Assembly (NCBI GenBank): GCA_938040325.1
Contig: CALHXW010000436.1
Coordinates: forward strand, 1 to 33,352
DNA length: 33,352 nucleotides
Origin: an uncultured bacterium
Lineage (GTDB): Bacteria; Myxococcota_A; UBA9042; PHBI01
Direction of reading: 5' to 3'
The notes beneath the pieces are model-generated. The model worked only from the letters and a program-made list of their open reading frames with translations, was not told the origin of the DNA and ran no database searches. Shown here one piece after another: positions 16,692 to 25,042 of this stretch (position 1 is the stretch's first letter; every line of letters begins with the position of its first letter). Both the position numbers and the translations under genes were made by a program.

Positions 16692-16703
16692 CTCGCGCGC
16701 GAG
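16692..16703. other. 12-bp perfect palindrome
   Basis: CTCGCGCGCGAG lies 13 nt after the stop of the small lipoprotein gene. The rest of the 288-bp gap to the next gene shows no other gene. The palindrome could be a protein site or part of a terminator stem, but no T-run follows directly. Confidence 0.3.
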
Positions 16704-16966
16704 ACAGCCAGGGCGTCATTACCGGTGGTCAACTCCAAGCTCAGTCACGCCAAACGATCCCGTCGGCTCGAAAAAAAGACCCACGCGAATTCTGAAAAAC
16801 GCTCAGTCACCGGAAGCGCCCCAATAACCTGAAGACCATAGGCTTTCGGCGGACTGGCCGCGTCGTGAGCGTGATTGACTCAGGTTCTGACCGGCCGGTG
16901 GGCTTCCCTCCAGCTCATGCTTGGCAGTAGCGTGTCCGATAAGTCCGTCGTGCACAGGAGATGATC

Positions 16967-19900
16967 ATGCGTAGGTTTGGGGCTCTCAGTTCGTTTGGTT
17001 CGGGCGCGCTCGCGCTCACGCTGGTTTTATCGATGGCTGCATGCCACGACGACACCACCAATGGTGGCGATATCGGCAACGGCGACGCCAGCGACGTGCC
17101 AGAGCTCGACGGTGACGTGACCGACACGGCCGAGGAGGACACGGCACCGGCCGAGGACACGACGCCGGACGAGGACACGACGCCGGACACCACGCCGGAC
17201 ACCACGCCAGACACGACCCCGACGGGCGGTGACTTCGGCGACCCATGCAACGATGCTGACGACTGCAACTCGAACTGGTGCGTCCAGGGCGCAGACGGCT
17301 TTGAGTGCTCCCGGACCTGCATCGACGAGTGCCCGACGGGCTACGAGTGCCGTCCGGTGACCGACGGTGGCGGCGACCCGACGTTTTTGTGCGTGGACGT
17401 GACGGCCCGCCTCTGCCAGCCCTGCAACGAGCACGCCGACTGCAACGACGGCGTGCCGACGGCACCCAACCTCTGTGTCCCGCGAGGTGATGAGGGCTCG
17501 TTCTGCGGGCTCAACTGCGGCGACGGTGGCTACGCGTGCCCTGCGGGGTACTCGTGCACGGTGCTCGACGGCGCCGACGACGGCGTCTCACAGCAGTGCA
17601 TGCCCGACAGCGGTGAGTGCGACTGCAACGGCGCGTCCATCACCCTCACGCTCGGGACGGCCTGTGGCGTGACCAACGAGTTCGGTACGTGCGACGGCAC
17701 CCGCGTTTGCGGCGCCGAGGGGCTGACCGAGTGCGTGGCGCCCGGTGACCAGGTACCGGCCGCAGAGATCTGCAACGGCCTCGACGACAACTGCGACAAC
17801 CAGATCGACGAGGGCTACCAGCAGGTGGCGTGTGAGCTTGTGAACGCATTCGGCACCTGCCCTGGTGTCACGAGCTGCTTTGAGGGTGCAGAGAGCTGTG
17901 GCGGCACGCCCGCCATTCCTGAGGTCTGTGACGGCGAAGACCAGAACTGCAACGGTGAGATCGACGAAGGATTCGACGACCTCGATGGCGACGGAGAAGC
18001 CGACTGCGTCGACGGCGATGACGATGGCGACGGCGTTCCCGACGCTGAAGACAACTGCCCCGACACCAACAATAGCGACCAGTCCAACATCGACTTCGAC
18101 TCGTTGGGCGACGCTTGCGACCCTGACGCCGATGGCGACCTGACGTCCAACGCCAACGACTGCCAGCCCTTCGACGCCACTGTGCACCCCAACAGCGTCG
18201 AGGTGTGCAACGGCGTCGATGATGACTGCGATGATGAGGTGGATGAGGGCTTCGGCGACCTCGACGGCGACACGATCAAGGACTGCGTGGACCCTGATGC
18301 GGACGGTGACGGCGCAGACAACGACAACGACAACTGCCCGGTGACGCCCAACCCCGACCAGCTCGACACGGACGGTGACAACATCGGCGACGCCTGCGAG
18401 GACGACCTCGATGGCGACGGCGACCCCGACATCACGGACTGCGCCCCGAGCGATCCCATGATCTTTGCCGGTGCGCTCGAGATCTGTGACGGCATCGACC
18501 AGAACTGCAACGCCATCGCTGACGAAGGGTTTGCCGACGTGGACGGTGACGGCACGGCGGACTGTCTCGACGACGACGACGACGACGACGGCGTCGATGA
18601 CGAGAACGACAACTGCCCGACGGTGGCCAATCCAAACCAAAACGACCTCGACGGCGACCTCGAAGGCGACGCGTGTGATGTCGACGACGACGGCGACGGC
18701 GACAGCGACGACATTGACTGCGGCCCGCTGGACGCCGACATCAACTCGAACGCGGTCGAGACCTGCGACCAGATCGACAACAACTGCGACAACGTCATCG
18801 ACGACGAGGATGCCGAGGGCTGCACCGTCTACTACTTCAACCAGGACAACGACGCGTTCGGCGCCGCCATCGCAAGCAAGTGCTTGTGCGAGCCGACGGC
18901 GCCCTACACGGCGACCCAAGCCGGCGACTGCAACGACCAGAACCCGCAGATCTTCCCGGGCGCGACCGAGACCTGCGGCAACGCCACTGACGACGACTGC
19001 GACAACGAGATCGACGAGCAGGACGCGGTCGGTTGCGATCCCTACTATGTCGACAACGACCAGGACACCTGGGGTCTGGCCGGCGAGACCACGTGCCTTT
19101 GCAAGGCCAAGCCGGGCTTTGCCACCCGCGACGGTGACTGCAACGACGACGTGGCCAGCATCAACCCGGCGGCACTAGAGCTCTGCGGCGACGCTGTTGA
19201 CAACGACTGCGACGAGCTGATCGACGAAGAGAACGCCCAGCTCTGCCAGAACTTCTACCTCGACGGCGACGAAGACAACTTCGGCCAGACCGCCGACCGA
19301 AAGTGCCTCTGCGGCCCGGAGGGCGACTACACGGCGCCCGCGGGCGGAGACTGCGACGACACCGACCTCAACAACTTCCCGGGCAACGCCGAGCAGTGCG
19401 ACGGCCAGGACAACAACTGCAACACGATTGCGGATGAGGCTGTCCAGACCACTTACTACCTCGACAACGACGGCGACGGCATCGGCGGCACCGTTACCAT
19501 CAACGACTGCGACCCGCCCGACGGGTACGTGGGCGTCACCGGTGACTGCAACGACAGCGACCCCGACAACTTCCCGTCCAACCCCGAGGTCTGCGACGGC
19601 AAGGACAACAACTGCAACGGCTCTGCCGACGAGGGCGTCACCACGGTGTTCTACGTCGACCAAGACGAAGACGGCTTCGGCGGCACAACCCAAGAGTCAG
19701 CATGCACCGCCCCCGACGGCTTCGTCGCGGTGGCCGGCGACTGCAACGACTTCAACGACCAGATCTACCCGACCAACGACGAGAGCTGCAACGACATCGA
19801 CGACGACTGCAACGGCGTCATCGACGACGGCCTGACCACCATGACCATCTACCGGGACAACGACGGCGACGACTTCGCAGCACCGAACGCTGAGACCCAA

Positions 19901-21778
19901 GACAAGTGCAACGTACCTGTCGGCTGGACGACGCCGATGGACCCGGACGGGGACGGCACCGATGATTGGGATTGCGATGACTCTGACGTGACGGTCTACC
20001 CATCGGCCCCCACCCAGTGCGGCGACCAGAAGGACAACAACTGCGACGGTTATGTGGATCGACTCTGCTTCACGCCATGCGCTGGGAACTGGCCCTACAA
20101 ACTAGACAATGCCCGCGGCGCGACCGACATCTCCGTGCGCGACCTGGACGGCGATGGCAACCAAGAGGTCATCGTCCAAGACGGTTGGGGCTTTGCGATT
20201 GTCGACAACCAGGGCAACCCGCTCTTCGAAGACTCCTCTCAGACCAACAATGTCAGTCGTGGGCCTGTCGTGCTCGCCGATGTTGACGACTACGGCACGT
20301 TCGGCGCAGGGCTTCAGACCCTCGAGGTCTTCGGCGGTACCTACAGCCGAGCTCACCTCTACAAGCTCAACGCCGACGACACGGTCACCGACTTCACCAG
20401 CAACACAGACACCGTGTACGACGCGTCGCCGTTCATGGCGCGTGACATCGACGGAGATGGCGTCGTCGAGTTGCTTAGCACGAGCTGGTGCGTGAAGAGT
20501 CAGGCGACGCGCGTGTGGAAGTTCGACACAGTGACGGACGAGATCGACCTGGTGCTCGACATCGCCAACGCGGAGAACATTCCCGGAGCAGCCACGACCA
20601 GCACGTGCCAGTACACGAACGGGCGCTTGCTCACAGACCTTGATGGTGACGGCACCATCGAGCACATCTACACCAACGGCTACGCACGCCCCGGATTCCC
20701 AACCAACTGGTCGAACAAGATCTATGTCGTCGACCCGCTCGTAGGAACTCCCTTCTGCCCTGGCGGCGGCACGCCGACGGTAGATTGCTTTAACACCGAC
20801 ATCGCGGGGCTTGAGGGTGGCTCGGTTCGCGCGCTGTTCCGCTACGACGACGAGATTCGCGTCCAGATCGTCTACTTCGACATCAGCAGCGGCTCGCCTG
20901 TCTCGGCAATCCGCTACTGGCGGTTCGACCTCAGCGGCGCGATCCTGGAAGGCCCGACAACCGCGAACCTTCTCTACACGGATGTGGTCGACATCGACCG
21001 CGACGGTACTCGCGAAAACAACAGCCTCACGACCCGTCTAGGACTCTTCGATGTCGATGGCGACACCTATCCGGACCTGATCGACGCGACGGGGGACTCA
21101 CTGCGCGTACGCCTCTACAACGTGGCGACCAAGAACTGGACGGTCAACGTCGGCTCGACAAAGACGATCGGCGGAACCTCGCAGACAGCCCGGGCACTTT
21201 GGGACATGGACAGAGACGGTCGCATCGAGGTCATCAGCGGCGACGACACCGGCGAGGTCTACTGTCATAAGCTCGGCGGCGACACGTGGAACCAGCTCGA
21301 TGTGCTTCCCCCGCGCTTCGACAACCACCTCCTCACATTCCAGTGGGACAACTACGAGCCCAACGACGGCAATGACGCGGACGCCGACGGGATGCCCGAC
21401 CCCGGCAGCTACGTGGCGGTACCTTCAGCGTTGACGAACTTCGGTGACTTCTCAAGCTATCTGTCGAGCCCGACCGACAAGGATTACTTCTTGGTCAACA
21501 CGGCATGGAGCGGTCAGCTCTGCCTCCAATCGCCCCGAGACACCCCGTACAAGCTTGAGGTCTATGCGTTTGACCGCGGCGCCAACAAGCCCGCGGGGCT
21601 GATTCACGTGGATGATGGCGCGGCGCTACGGAAGTGCGCGCGGGGCAACACATTCAGCCTCAACAACAACATCGATTACCCACGCTATGGCGAGTACCGA
21701 TTCATCGTGGCTATCTCGGCGACCACCGGCGGGACTGTAGACAAAGACCGTCCGTACTGGATCGAAGCGACCAAATAG
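16967..21778 (+). CDS. Giant MopE/TSP3/FG-GAP-type calcium-repeat lipoprotein (1603 aa)
   Basis: The ATG at 16967 is 6 nt after AGGAG; the in-frame ATG at 16961 abuts it. A signal ends in a lipobox (LSMAAC, Cys26), followed by a DT/PDTT linker to about residue 90. Residues 90-240 are Cys-rich. From about 266 to 1035 there are eleven MopE-type motifs of the form E-[IV]-C-x-G-x-D-x-[ND]-C-[ND]-x3-D-E. Between about 340 and 620 they alternate with thrombospondin-3-like Asp-rich repeats (DGDGD, DNCP, GDAC). Residues about 1040-1455 contain at least five FG-GAP/VCBS loops (DLDGDG, DIDGDG, DVDGD, DMDRDG), suggesting a propeller. The last 140 residues start with EPNDG and DKDYF, the PPC signature. 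It is predicted to bind many Ca2+ (or other metal) ions outside the cell. MopE itself is a copper-binding surface protein in Methylococcus; copper binding here is not shown. Confidence 0.93.
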   Translation: MRRFGALSSFGSGALALTLVLSMAACHDDTTNGGDIGNGDASDVPELDGDVTDTAEEDTAPAEDTTPDEDTTPDTTPDTTPDTTPTGGDFGDPCNDADDCNSNWCVQGADGFECSRTCIDECPTGYECRPVTDGGGDPTFLCVDVTARLCQPCNEHADCNDGVPTAPNLCVPRGDEGSFCGLNCGDGGYACPAGYSCTVLDGADDGVSQQCMPDSGECDCNGASITLTLGTACGVTNEFGTCDGTRVCGAEGLTECVAPGDQVPAAEICNGLDDNCDNQIDEGYQQVACELVNAFGTCPGVTSCFEGAESCGGTPAIPEVCDGEDQNCNGEIDEGFDDLDGDGEADCVDGDDDGDGVPDAEDNCPDTNNSDQSNIDFDSLGDACDPDADGDLTSNANDCQPFDATVHPNSVEVCNGVDDDCDDEVDEGFGDLDGDTIKDCVDPDADGDGADNDNDNCPVTPNPDQLDTDGDNIGDACEDDLDGDGDPDITDCAPSDPMIFAGALEICDGIDQNCNAIADEGFADVDGDGTADCLDDDDDDDGVDDENDNCPTVANPNQNDLDGDLEGDACDVDDDGDGDSDDIDCGPLDADINSNAVETCDQIDNNCDNVIDDEDAEGCTVYYFNQDNDAFGAAIASKCLCEPTAPYTATQAGDCNDQNPQIFPGATETCGNATDDDCDNEIDEQDAVGCDPYYVDNDQDTWGLAGETTCLCKAKPGFATRDGDCNDDVASINPAALELCGDAVDNDCDELIDEENAQLCQNFYLDGDEDNFGQTADRKCLCGPEGDYTAPAGGDCDDTDLNNFPGNAEQCDGQDNNCNTIADEAVQTTYYLDNDGDGIGGTVTINDCDPPDGYVGVTGDCNDSDPDNFPSNPEVCDGKDNNCNGSADEGVTTVFYVDQDEDGFGGTTQESACTAPDGFVAVAGDCNDFNDQIYPTNDESCNDIDDDCNGVIDDGLTTMTIYRDNDGDDFAAPNAETQDKCNVPVGWTTPMDPDGDGTDDWDCDDSDVTVYPSAPTQCGDQKDNNCDGYVDRLCFTPCAGNWPYKLDNARGATDISVRDLDGDGNQEVIVQDGWGFAIVDNQGNPLFEDSSQTNNVSRGPVVLADVDDYGTFGAGLQTLEVFGGTYSRAHLYKLNADDTVTDFTSNTDTVYDASPFMARDIDGDGVVELLSTSWCVKSQATRVWKFDTVTDEIDLVLDIANAENIPGAATTSTCQYTNGRLLTDLDGDGTIEHIYTNGYARPGFPTNWSNKIYVVDPLVGTPFCPGGGTPTVDCFNTDIAGLEGGSVRALFRYDDEIRVQIVYFDISSGSPVSAIRYWRFDLSGAILEGPTTANLLYTDVVDIDRDGTRENNSLTTRLGLFDVDGDTYPDLIDATGDSLRVRLYNVATKNWTVNVGSTKTIGGTSQTARALWDMDRDGRIEVISGDDTGEVYCHKLGGDTWNQLDVLPPRFDNHLLTFQWDNYEPNDGNDADADGMPDPGSYVAVPSALTNFGDFSSYLSSPTDKDYFLVNTAWSGQLCLQSPRDTPYKLEVYAFDRGANKPAGLIHVDDGAALRKCARGNTFSLNNNIDYPRYGEYRFIVAISATTGGTVDKDRPYWIEATK

Positions 21779-21826
21779 TGACCGCGCCATCGCGCATGAT
21801 GGCCGCCGAGTACGAGGACCCGTGCC

Positions 21827-22459
21827 GTGACTGAGCCTCAAGGTATTGTTGTTGGCGATGACGGCGTCCGGCGCTGCTGGTGGGGTGCGAGCACGCCGGA
21901 TTATTGTGGCTACCACGACGACGAGTGGGGGCTGCCGACAGGCGACGACCGGACGCTCTTCGAGAAGGTCTGCCTCGAGGGCTTCCAGTCAGGGCTCAGC
22001 TGGCTGACCATCTTGCGCAAGCGCGACAACTTCCGCGCAGCGTTCGACGGCTTCGACCATCGTAAGGTCGCTCGCTACGACGATGGGGATGTTGAGCGTC
22101 TGCTGGGCGATGCGGGCATCGTGCGGCATCGCAAAAAGATCCTGTCGACGATCAACAACGCTCAGCGTGCGGGCGAGCTCATTGCCGAGTTCGGCTCGCT
22201 GGCCGCCTACTTCTGGCGTTTCGAGCCGCGGCCAGAAGACCGACCAAGCGAGATGACGAAAGCCGCGCTCATGTCGCTCAACAAGACACCGGCATCCACA
22301 GCGCTTGCCAAAGACCTCAAGCGCCGCGGCTGGAGCTTCGTCGGCCCGACCACAGCCTACGCGTTCATGCAGGCGATGGGGCTCGTCAACGACCACCTTG
22401 AAGGCTGCGACGTTCGACCACGCATCGCGACAGCGAGGACCGGCTTTACACGTCCGTAA
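21827..22459 (+). CDS. tag: DNA-3-methyladenine glycosylase I
   Basis: The protein (210 aa) matches Tag: RCWWGASTPDYCGYHDDEWGLP near the N-terminus, FEKVCLEGFQSGLSWLTILRKR, and FVGPTTAYAFMQAMGLVNDH near the C-terminus. The zinc-snap ligands are visible as Cys17, His30, His190 and Cys194, with the same spacings as in E. coli Tag. It excises 3-methyladenine from alkylated DNA in base excision repair. The start is GTG, with GAGGA 8 nt upstream. It begins 48 bp after the giant lipoprotein stop in the same orientation, so read-through is possible, though no functional link is apparent. Confidence 0.94.
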   Translation: MTEPQGIVVGDDGVRRCWWGASTPDYCGYHDDEWGLPTGDDRTLFEKVCLEGFQSGLSWLTILRKRDNFRAAFDGFDHRKVARYDDGDVERLLGDAGIVRHRKKILSTINNAQRAGELIAEFGSLAAYFWRFEPRPEDRPSEMTKAALMSLNKTPASTALAKDLKRRGWSFVGPTTAYAFMQAMGLVNDHLEGCDVRPRIATARTGFTRP

Positions 22460-22481
22460 GTTTCGCGGTCCGCCTTTCAGT

Positions 22482-22506
22482 GAGTTGTGCGGGTGCACCC
22501 GCAACG
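22482..22506 (+). terminator. Stem-loop with 16-bp palindrome after tag
   Basis: TGCGGGTGCACCCGCA (22488-22503) is a perfect palindrome lying about 28 nt after the tag stop. With flanking GTTG and AAC it makes a longer stem with one bulged T. No T-run follows, so this is a terminator or protein-site candidate. Confidence 0.4.
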
Positions 22507-22664
22507 AGTGAGAAAGTTCAGCCCACCTGCGACTTTTTCGTCAATCGAGCCTTCCGACCGGCCGATTGACTTAACTCACCGACGCTACAGCCCCTTTGCC
22601 AAGCTCCCTTGCGAGCGGCGAGCCAACGCTCGCTTGCAAGGCCATGCCACCTTTCGGAGATGCC

Positions 22665-23150
22665 ATGATCTTCCACGCCATGACGCCACCGCCCCGACTC
22701 ATTGCCTTGCTCGCGCTCATGGCTGCGCCGACCGCGGCGTGCGACATCGAGACGTTGCGCGAAGGAACCGTCGAGTACAGCGGCGGCGACGCGGTCGCAA
22801 ATAGCAGCGCCCTCGCCAAAAGCGACGAGCTCCCACTCTCAAGCCTGCCTGCCGAGGTCGACTTCGACCTCATCAAGACCCACGTCCTCGCGCCGGCGGG
22901 CTGCACGAGCTCGTACTGCCATGGCGGAGTGCTCGACGACCGCGACACGCTCGTCAACGTCGCCGCCGGCAACAACACCTGCGAGGAAGGTCGCTTCGTG
23001 ATGCCTGGTAAGCCCGAGGAGAGCTTGCTTTGGCTGAAGGTAGCGCCGGGTGTGGATGTCTGTGGCGACAAGATGCCGCTCGACCAACCGGCGCTCTCCG
23101 ACGACCAGCTCGACCTCCTCTACGCCTGGATCCAGAGCGGCGCTCGCTGA
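22665..23150 (+). CDS. Cytochrome-c-like domain lipoprotein (161 aa)
   Basis: The start is the ATG at 22665, with GGAGA 4 nt upstream; a longer frame from 22596 lacks such a site. A signal segment ends in TAAC (Cys26). The mature part has CTSSYCHGG, a C-x4-C-H variant of the heme motif (Cys80, Cys85, His86), a second Cys pair (106, 133) that may form a disulfide, and GDKMPLDQPALSDDQLDLLYAWIQSGA at the end. That end is the usual distal-Met and terminal-helix signature of planctomycete-type cytochrome c domains. It is predicted as a membrane-tethered electron carrier, or a domain that has kept the fold without heme because of the wider spacing. It stands alone, without an oxidase or PSD1 partner. 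Confidence 0.8.
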   Translation: MIFHAMTPPPRLIALLALMAAPTAACDIETLREGTVEYSGGDAVANSSALAKSDELPLSSLPAEVDFDLIKTHVLAPAGCTSSYCHGGVLDDRDTLVNVAAGNNTCEEGRFVMPGKPEESLLWLKVAPGVDVCGDKMPLDQPALSDDQLDLLYAWIQSGAR

Positions 23151-23153
23151 CCA

Positions 23154-23175
23154 TCGTGGCGAGCGCGAGCCACGA
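23154..23175 (+). terminator. Hairpin after the cytochrome-like gene
   Basis: TCGTGGC (23154-23160) pairs with GCCACGA (23169-23175) over an 8-nt loop, starting 3 nt after the stop codon. There is no T-run. Confidence 0.4.
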
Positions 23176-23234
23176 CGGACGGTCACGACGCCTGAGCGAT
23201 GGCGCGACGCGCCGGTTCGTGGTTGGCTTTGACC

Positions 23235-24119
23235 ATGCAATCATCATTTCTCAACGAGGTCCTGCTGCCGGTCGCGCTTGCGATCATCATGCTCGGGATG
23301 GGCTTGTCGTTAACGACCGCCGACTTCAAGCGCGCGTTCGCTCAGCCGAAGGCACTGCTCGCCGGTCTCTTCGGGCAGATGCTGGTCTTGCCGCTGCTCG
23401 GCTTCGCCGTGGTCTCGCTCTTCTCGCTTAGGCCAGAGGTCGCCGTGGGATTGATGATCCTCACGTTTTGCCCAGGCGGAACCACGTCCAACATCATCAC
23501 GTACCTCGCTCGAGGCGACCTCGCCGTGTCGGTCTCGCTCACGGCTTTTGTCTCGCTCATCACGCCGCTCACCATCCCGCTCTTCGCGGCGCTAGCGACG
23601 AGCCACTTCATGGGCGATAGCGCCGAGTTCTCCATGCCGATCCTCCAGACGATCGGTGCGCTCGTCCTCATCACGCTGGTTCCTGTCGCCATTGGGATGG
23701 CGATCCGAGCCCGCGCGCCCAGCTTCGCCGAGCGCAGCGAGCGGATGGTCAAGCTCGTCTCGGTCGTGTTTCTCTTCGCCATCATCGCCGCCATCCTCAT
23801 CCGCAACAAAGCGCAGCTCGGCAACCTCTTCGCCGAAGCCGGAGTTCCGGCGCTGGTGCTCAACCTCACCGCCATGGCGGCCGGCTACCTCCTAGCGCGC
23901 GCAGCCACTCTTGGACGCTCCCAGACCACCGCGATCACCATCGAGGTTGGTATCCAGAATGGAACGACCGCGCTGCTCATCACGGCGACCCTCATCGGCA
24001 ACAACCTCATGACGATTGGGCCGGCCGTCTACTCGCTGGTCATGTTCGCAACCGGTGGCGTCTTTGCACTGTTCGCAGGCCGCGCGGCCGACGCGCGCGA
24101 GCGAGCGGGTGTTGCTTGA
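23235..24119 (+). CDS. Bile acid:sodium symporter (BASS) family transporter
   Basis: The sequence is hydrophobic throughout, with about nine to ten membrane segments. It carries family hallmarks: LGMGLSLTTADFKRAF near the start, TFCPGGTTSNIITYLARGDLAVSVSLT (the conserved crossover region with the GGTxSN motif), LITPLTIPL, and EVGIQNGTTALLI, the second crossover. Members import organic anions with sodium in the inner membrane; bacterial substrates vary and cannot be read here. The frame is open from an ATG at 23199, but the family N-terminus fits the ATG at 23235 (MQSSFLNEVLLPVALAI). Neither has a good ribosome site. Length is 294 aa, normal for the family. Confidence 0.9.
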   Translation: MQSSFLNEVLLPVALAIIMLGMGLSLTTADFKRAFAQPKALLAGLFGQMLVLPLLGFAVVSLFSLRPEVAVGLMILTFCPGGTTSNIITYLARGDLAVSVSLTAFVSLITPLTIPLFAALATSHFMGDSAEFSMPILQTIGALVLITLVPVAIGMAIRARAPSFAERSERMVKLVSVVFLFAIIAAILIRNKAQLGNLFAEAGVPALVLNLTAMAAGYLLARAATLGRSQTTAITIEVGIQNGTTALLITATLIGNNLMTIGPAVYSLVMFATGGVFALFAGRAADARERAGVA

Positions 24120-24152
24120 ACCCACTGAGCGGCGCTCGGCGGCCTCAATCGG

Positions 24153-24923
24153 CTAAGGGTTGCGGTGACGACGCGTCACGTAGCGCTCGCTCACGCGCTT
24201 GAACAGGCGGCCGATCCGACGCTCGGTGAGCTTGTCGCCGTCGTAGTGTCTCGCGGCCACGCAGACGGTCTCTGCGCCGATGAGCGACAGCAAGACCCGA
24301 CGACGCCCCCGGACAATGACGAGGCGACCTGGTGGTTGGTCGTCGAGACGCATCATAAACCGGTGGGCGTTCTTGCATCGAAGACGCCGCTTGGCGTCAA
24401 ACGCCGCCCCGTGAAAGGCTTCCGTGAGGTCTCGCTGCGTGTTCGCGACATTGACCGACGTGCACGCCTGCTGAGCTGCGTGCCGAGTCAGCGACGCGAC
24501 CAGCGGATCCCGGCGCCCAAGCACCATCGTCAACTCAAGCCGCTCCGCATTGCCCCGGTGGACCACCACCACCATTGAGGCACCGACGGCTCTCGCATCG
24601 AGCGCATCTGCCAGCCCCCTCTCGCTCTTGATATCGGCCCCGTCGACGGCGAGGACGAGGTCGCCCCGCTGCAGACCCGCGGCCGCGGCCGGACTGTCGG
24701 CATAGACCTGCCGAAGCTGCACCCCGGCGTTGGTGTCAGCAAACTGGATCCCAGCCCACGGGCTCTGGGACGTCAGCTCGCTGAGGAGCTCGTCCCGGTC
24801 GAACCAGCCAGGCGAGCCCGCGTCATAGACATCGAATGGAATCGGGCAGGGATCACCCGCAAGTGCTGGCGAGGCCATTCCCCCCAACACGACCACCATC
24901 CACACAAAGCGTGCGCCTAGCAT
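24153..24923 (-). CDS. Exported PDZ-domain protein
   Basis: A signal peptide (residues 1-22, ending ALAGD) is followed by about 35 residues and a PDZ domain at about 55-140. The carboxylate-binding-type segment lies near WAGIQF, and the typical second half reads VYADSPAAAAGLQRGDLVLAVDGADIKSERGLADAL. The remaining 115 residues are basic with three Cys and no recognised fold; they carry no protease catalytic domain. It is probably a periplasmic or secreted scaffold. I take the ATG at 24923, preceded by a G-rich ribosome site, over the GTG directly before it. It is convergent with the BASS gene, 33 bp apart. Confidence 0.8.
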   Translation of the reverse strand: MLGARFVWMVVVLGGMASPALAGDPCPIPFDVYDAGSPGWFDRDELLSELTSQSPWAGIQFADTNAGVQLRQVYADSPAAAAGLQRGDLVLAVDGADIKSERGLADALDARAVGASMVVVVHRGNAERLELTMVLGRRDPLVASLTRHAAQQACTSVNVANTQRDLTEAFHGAAFDAKRRLRCKNAHRFMMRLDDQPPGRLVIVRGRRRVLLSLIGAETVCVAARHYDGDKLTERRIGRLFKRVSERYVTRRHRNP

Positions 24924-24952
24924 CACTCCCCCCCTCGCTGTTCAGTCCGCGC

Positions 24953-24961
24953 AGTGTACCA
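24953..24961 (-). promoter_or_regulatory. Possible extended -10 promoter of the PDZ gene
   Basis: Read on the minus strand, TGGTACACT gives an extended -10 (TG-n-TACACT) about 30 nt upstream of the PDZ gene start. No good -35 is seen at 17 bp spacing. Confidence 0.35.
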
Positions 24962-25042
24962 GACGCCTGCGCGATTGCAGAGCATCGGCGCGGTCTACCT
25001 GGCCATCGAGGGCGAGCGCTGTGAACGAGCCCGCGGCGGCCG

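Noticed and set aside
16885..16910. GATTGACT and GACCGGCCG near 16.9 kb also found near 22.55 kb
   Set aside because: The two words occur in opposite order at the two sites and the flanks do not match.
17588..18919. A 443-codon minus frame and an overlapping 336-codon Ser-rich minus frame
   Set aside because: Both are shadows of Asp-rich GAC codons in the MopE-type gene, with Val/Ser-rich composition and no family match.
7548..21778. Possible toxin, contact-dependent inhibition or secretion system built around the two giant proteins
   Set aside because: No secretion ATPase, usher, autotransporter domain, immunity gene or toxin domain is present in the window.
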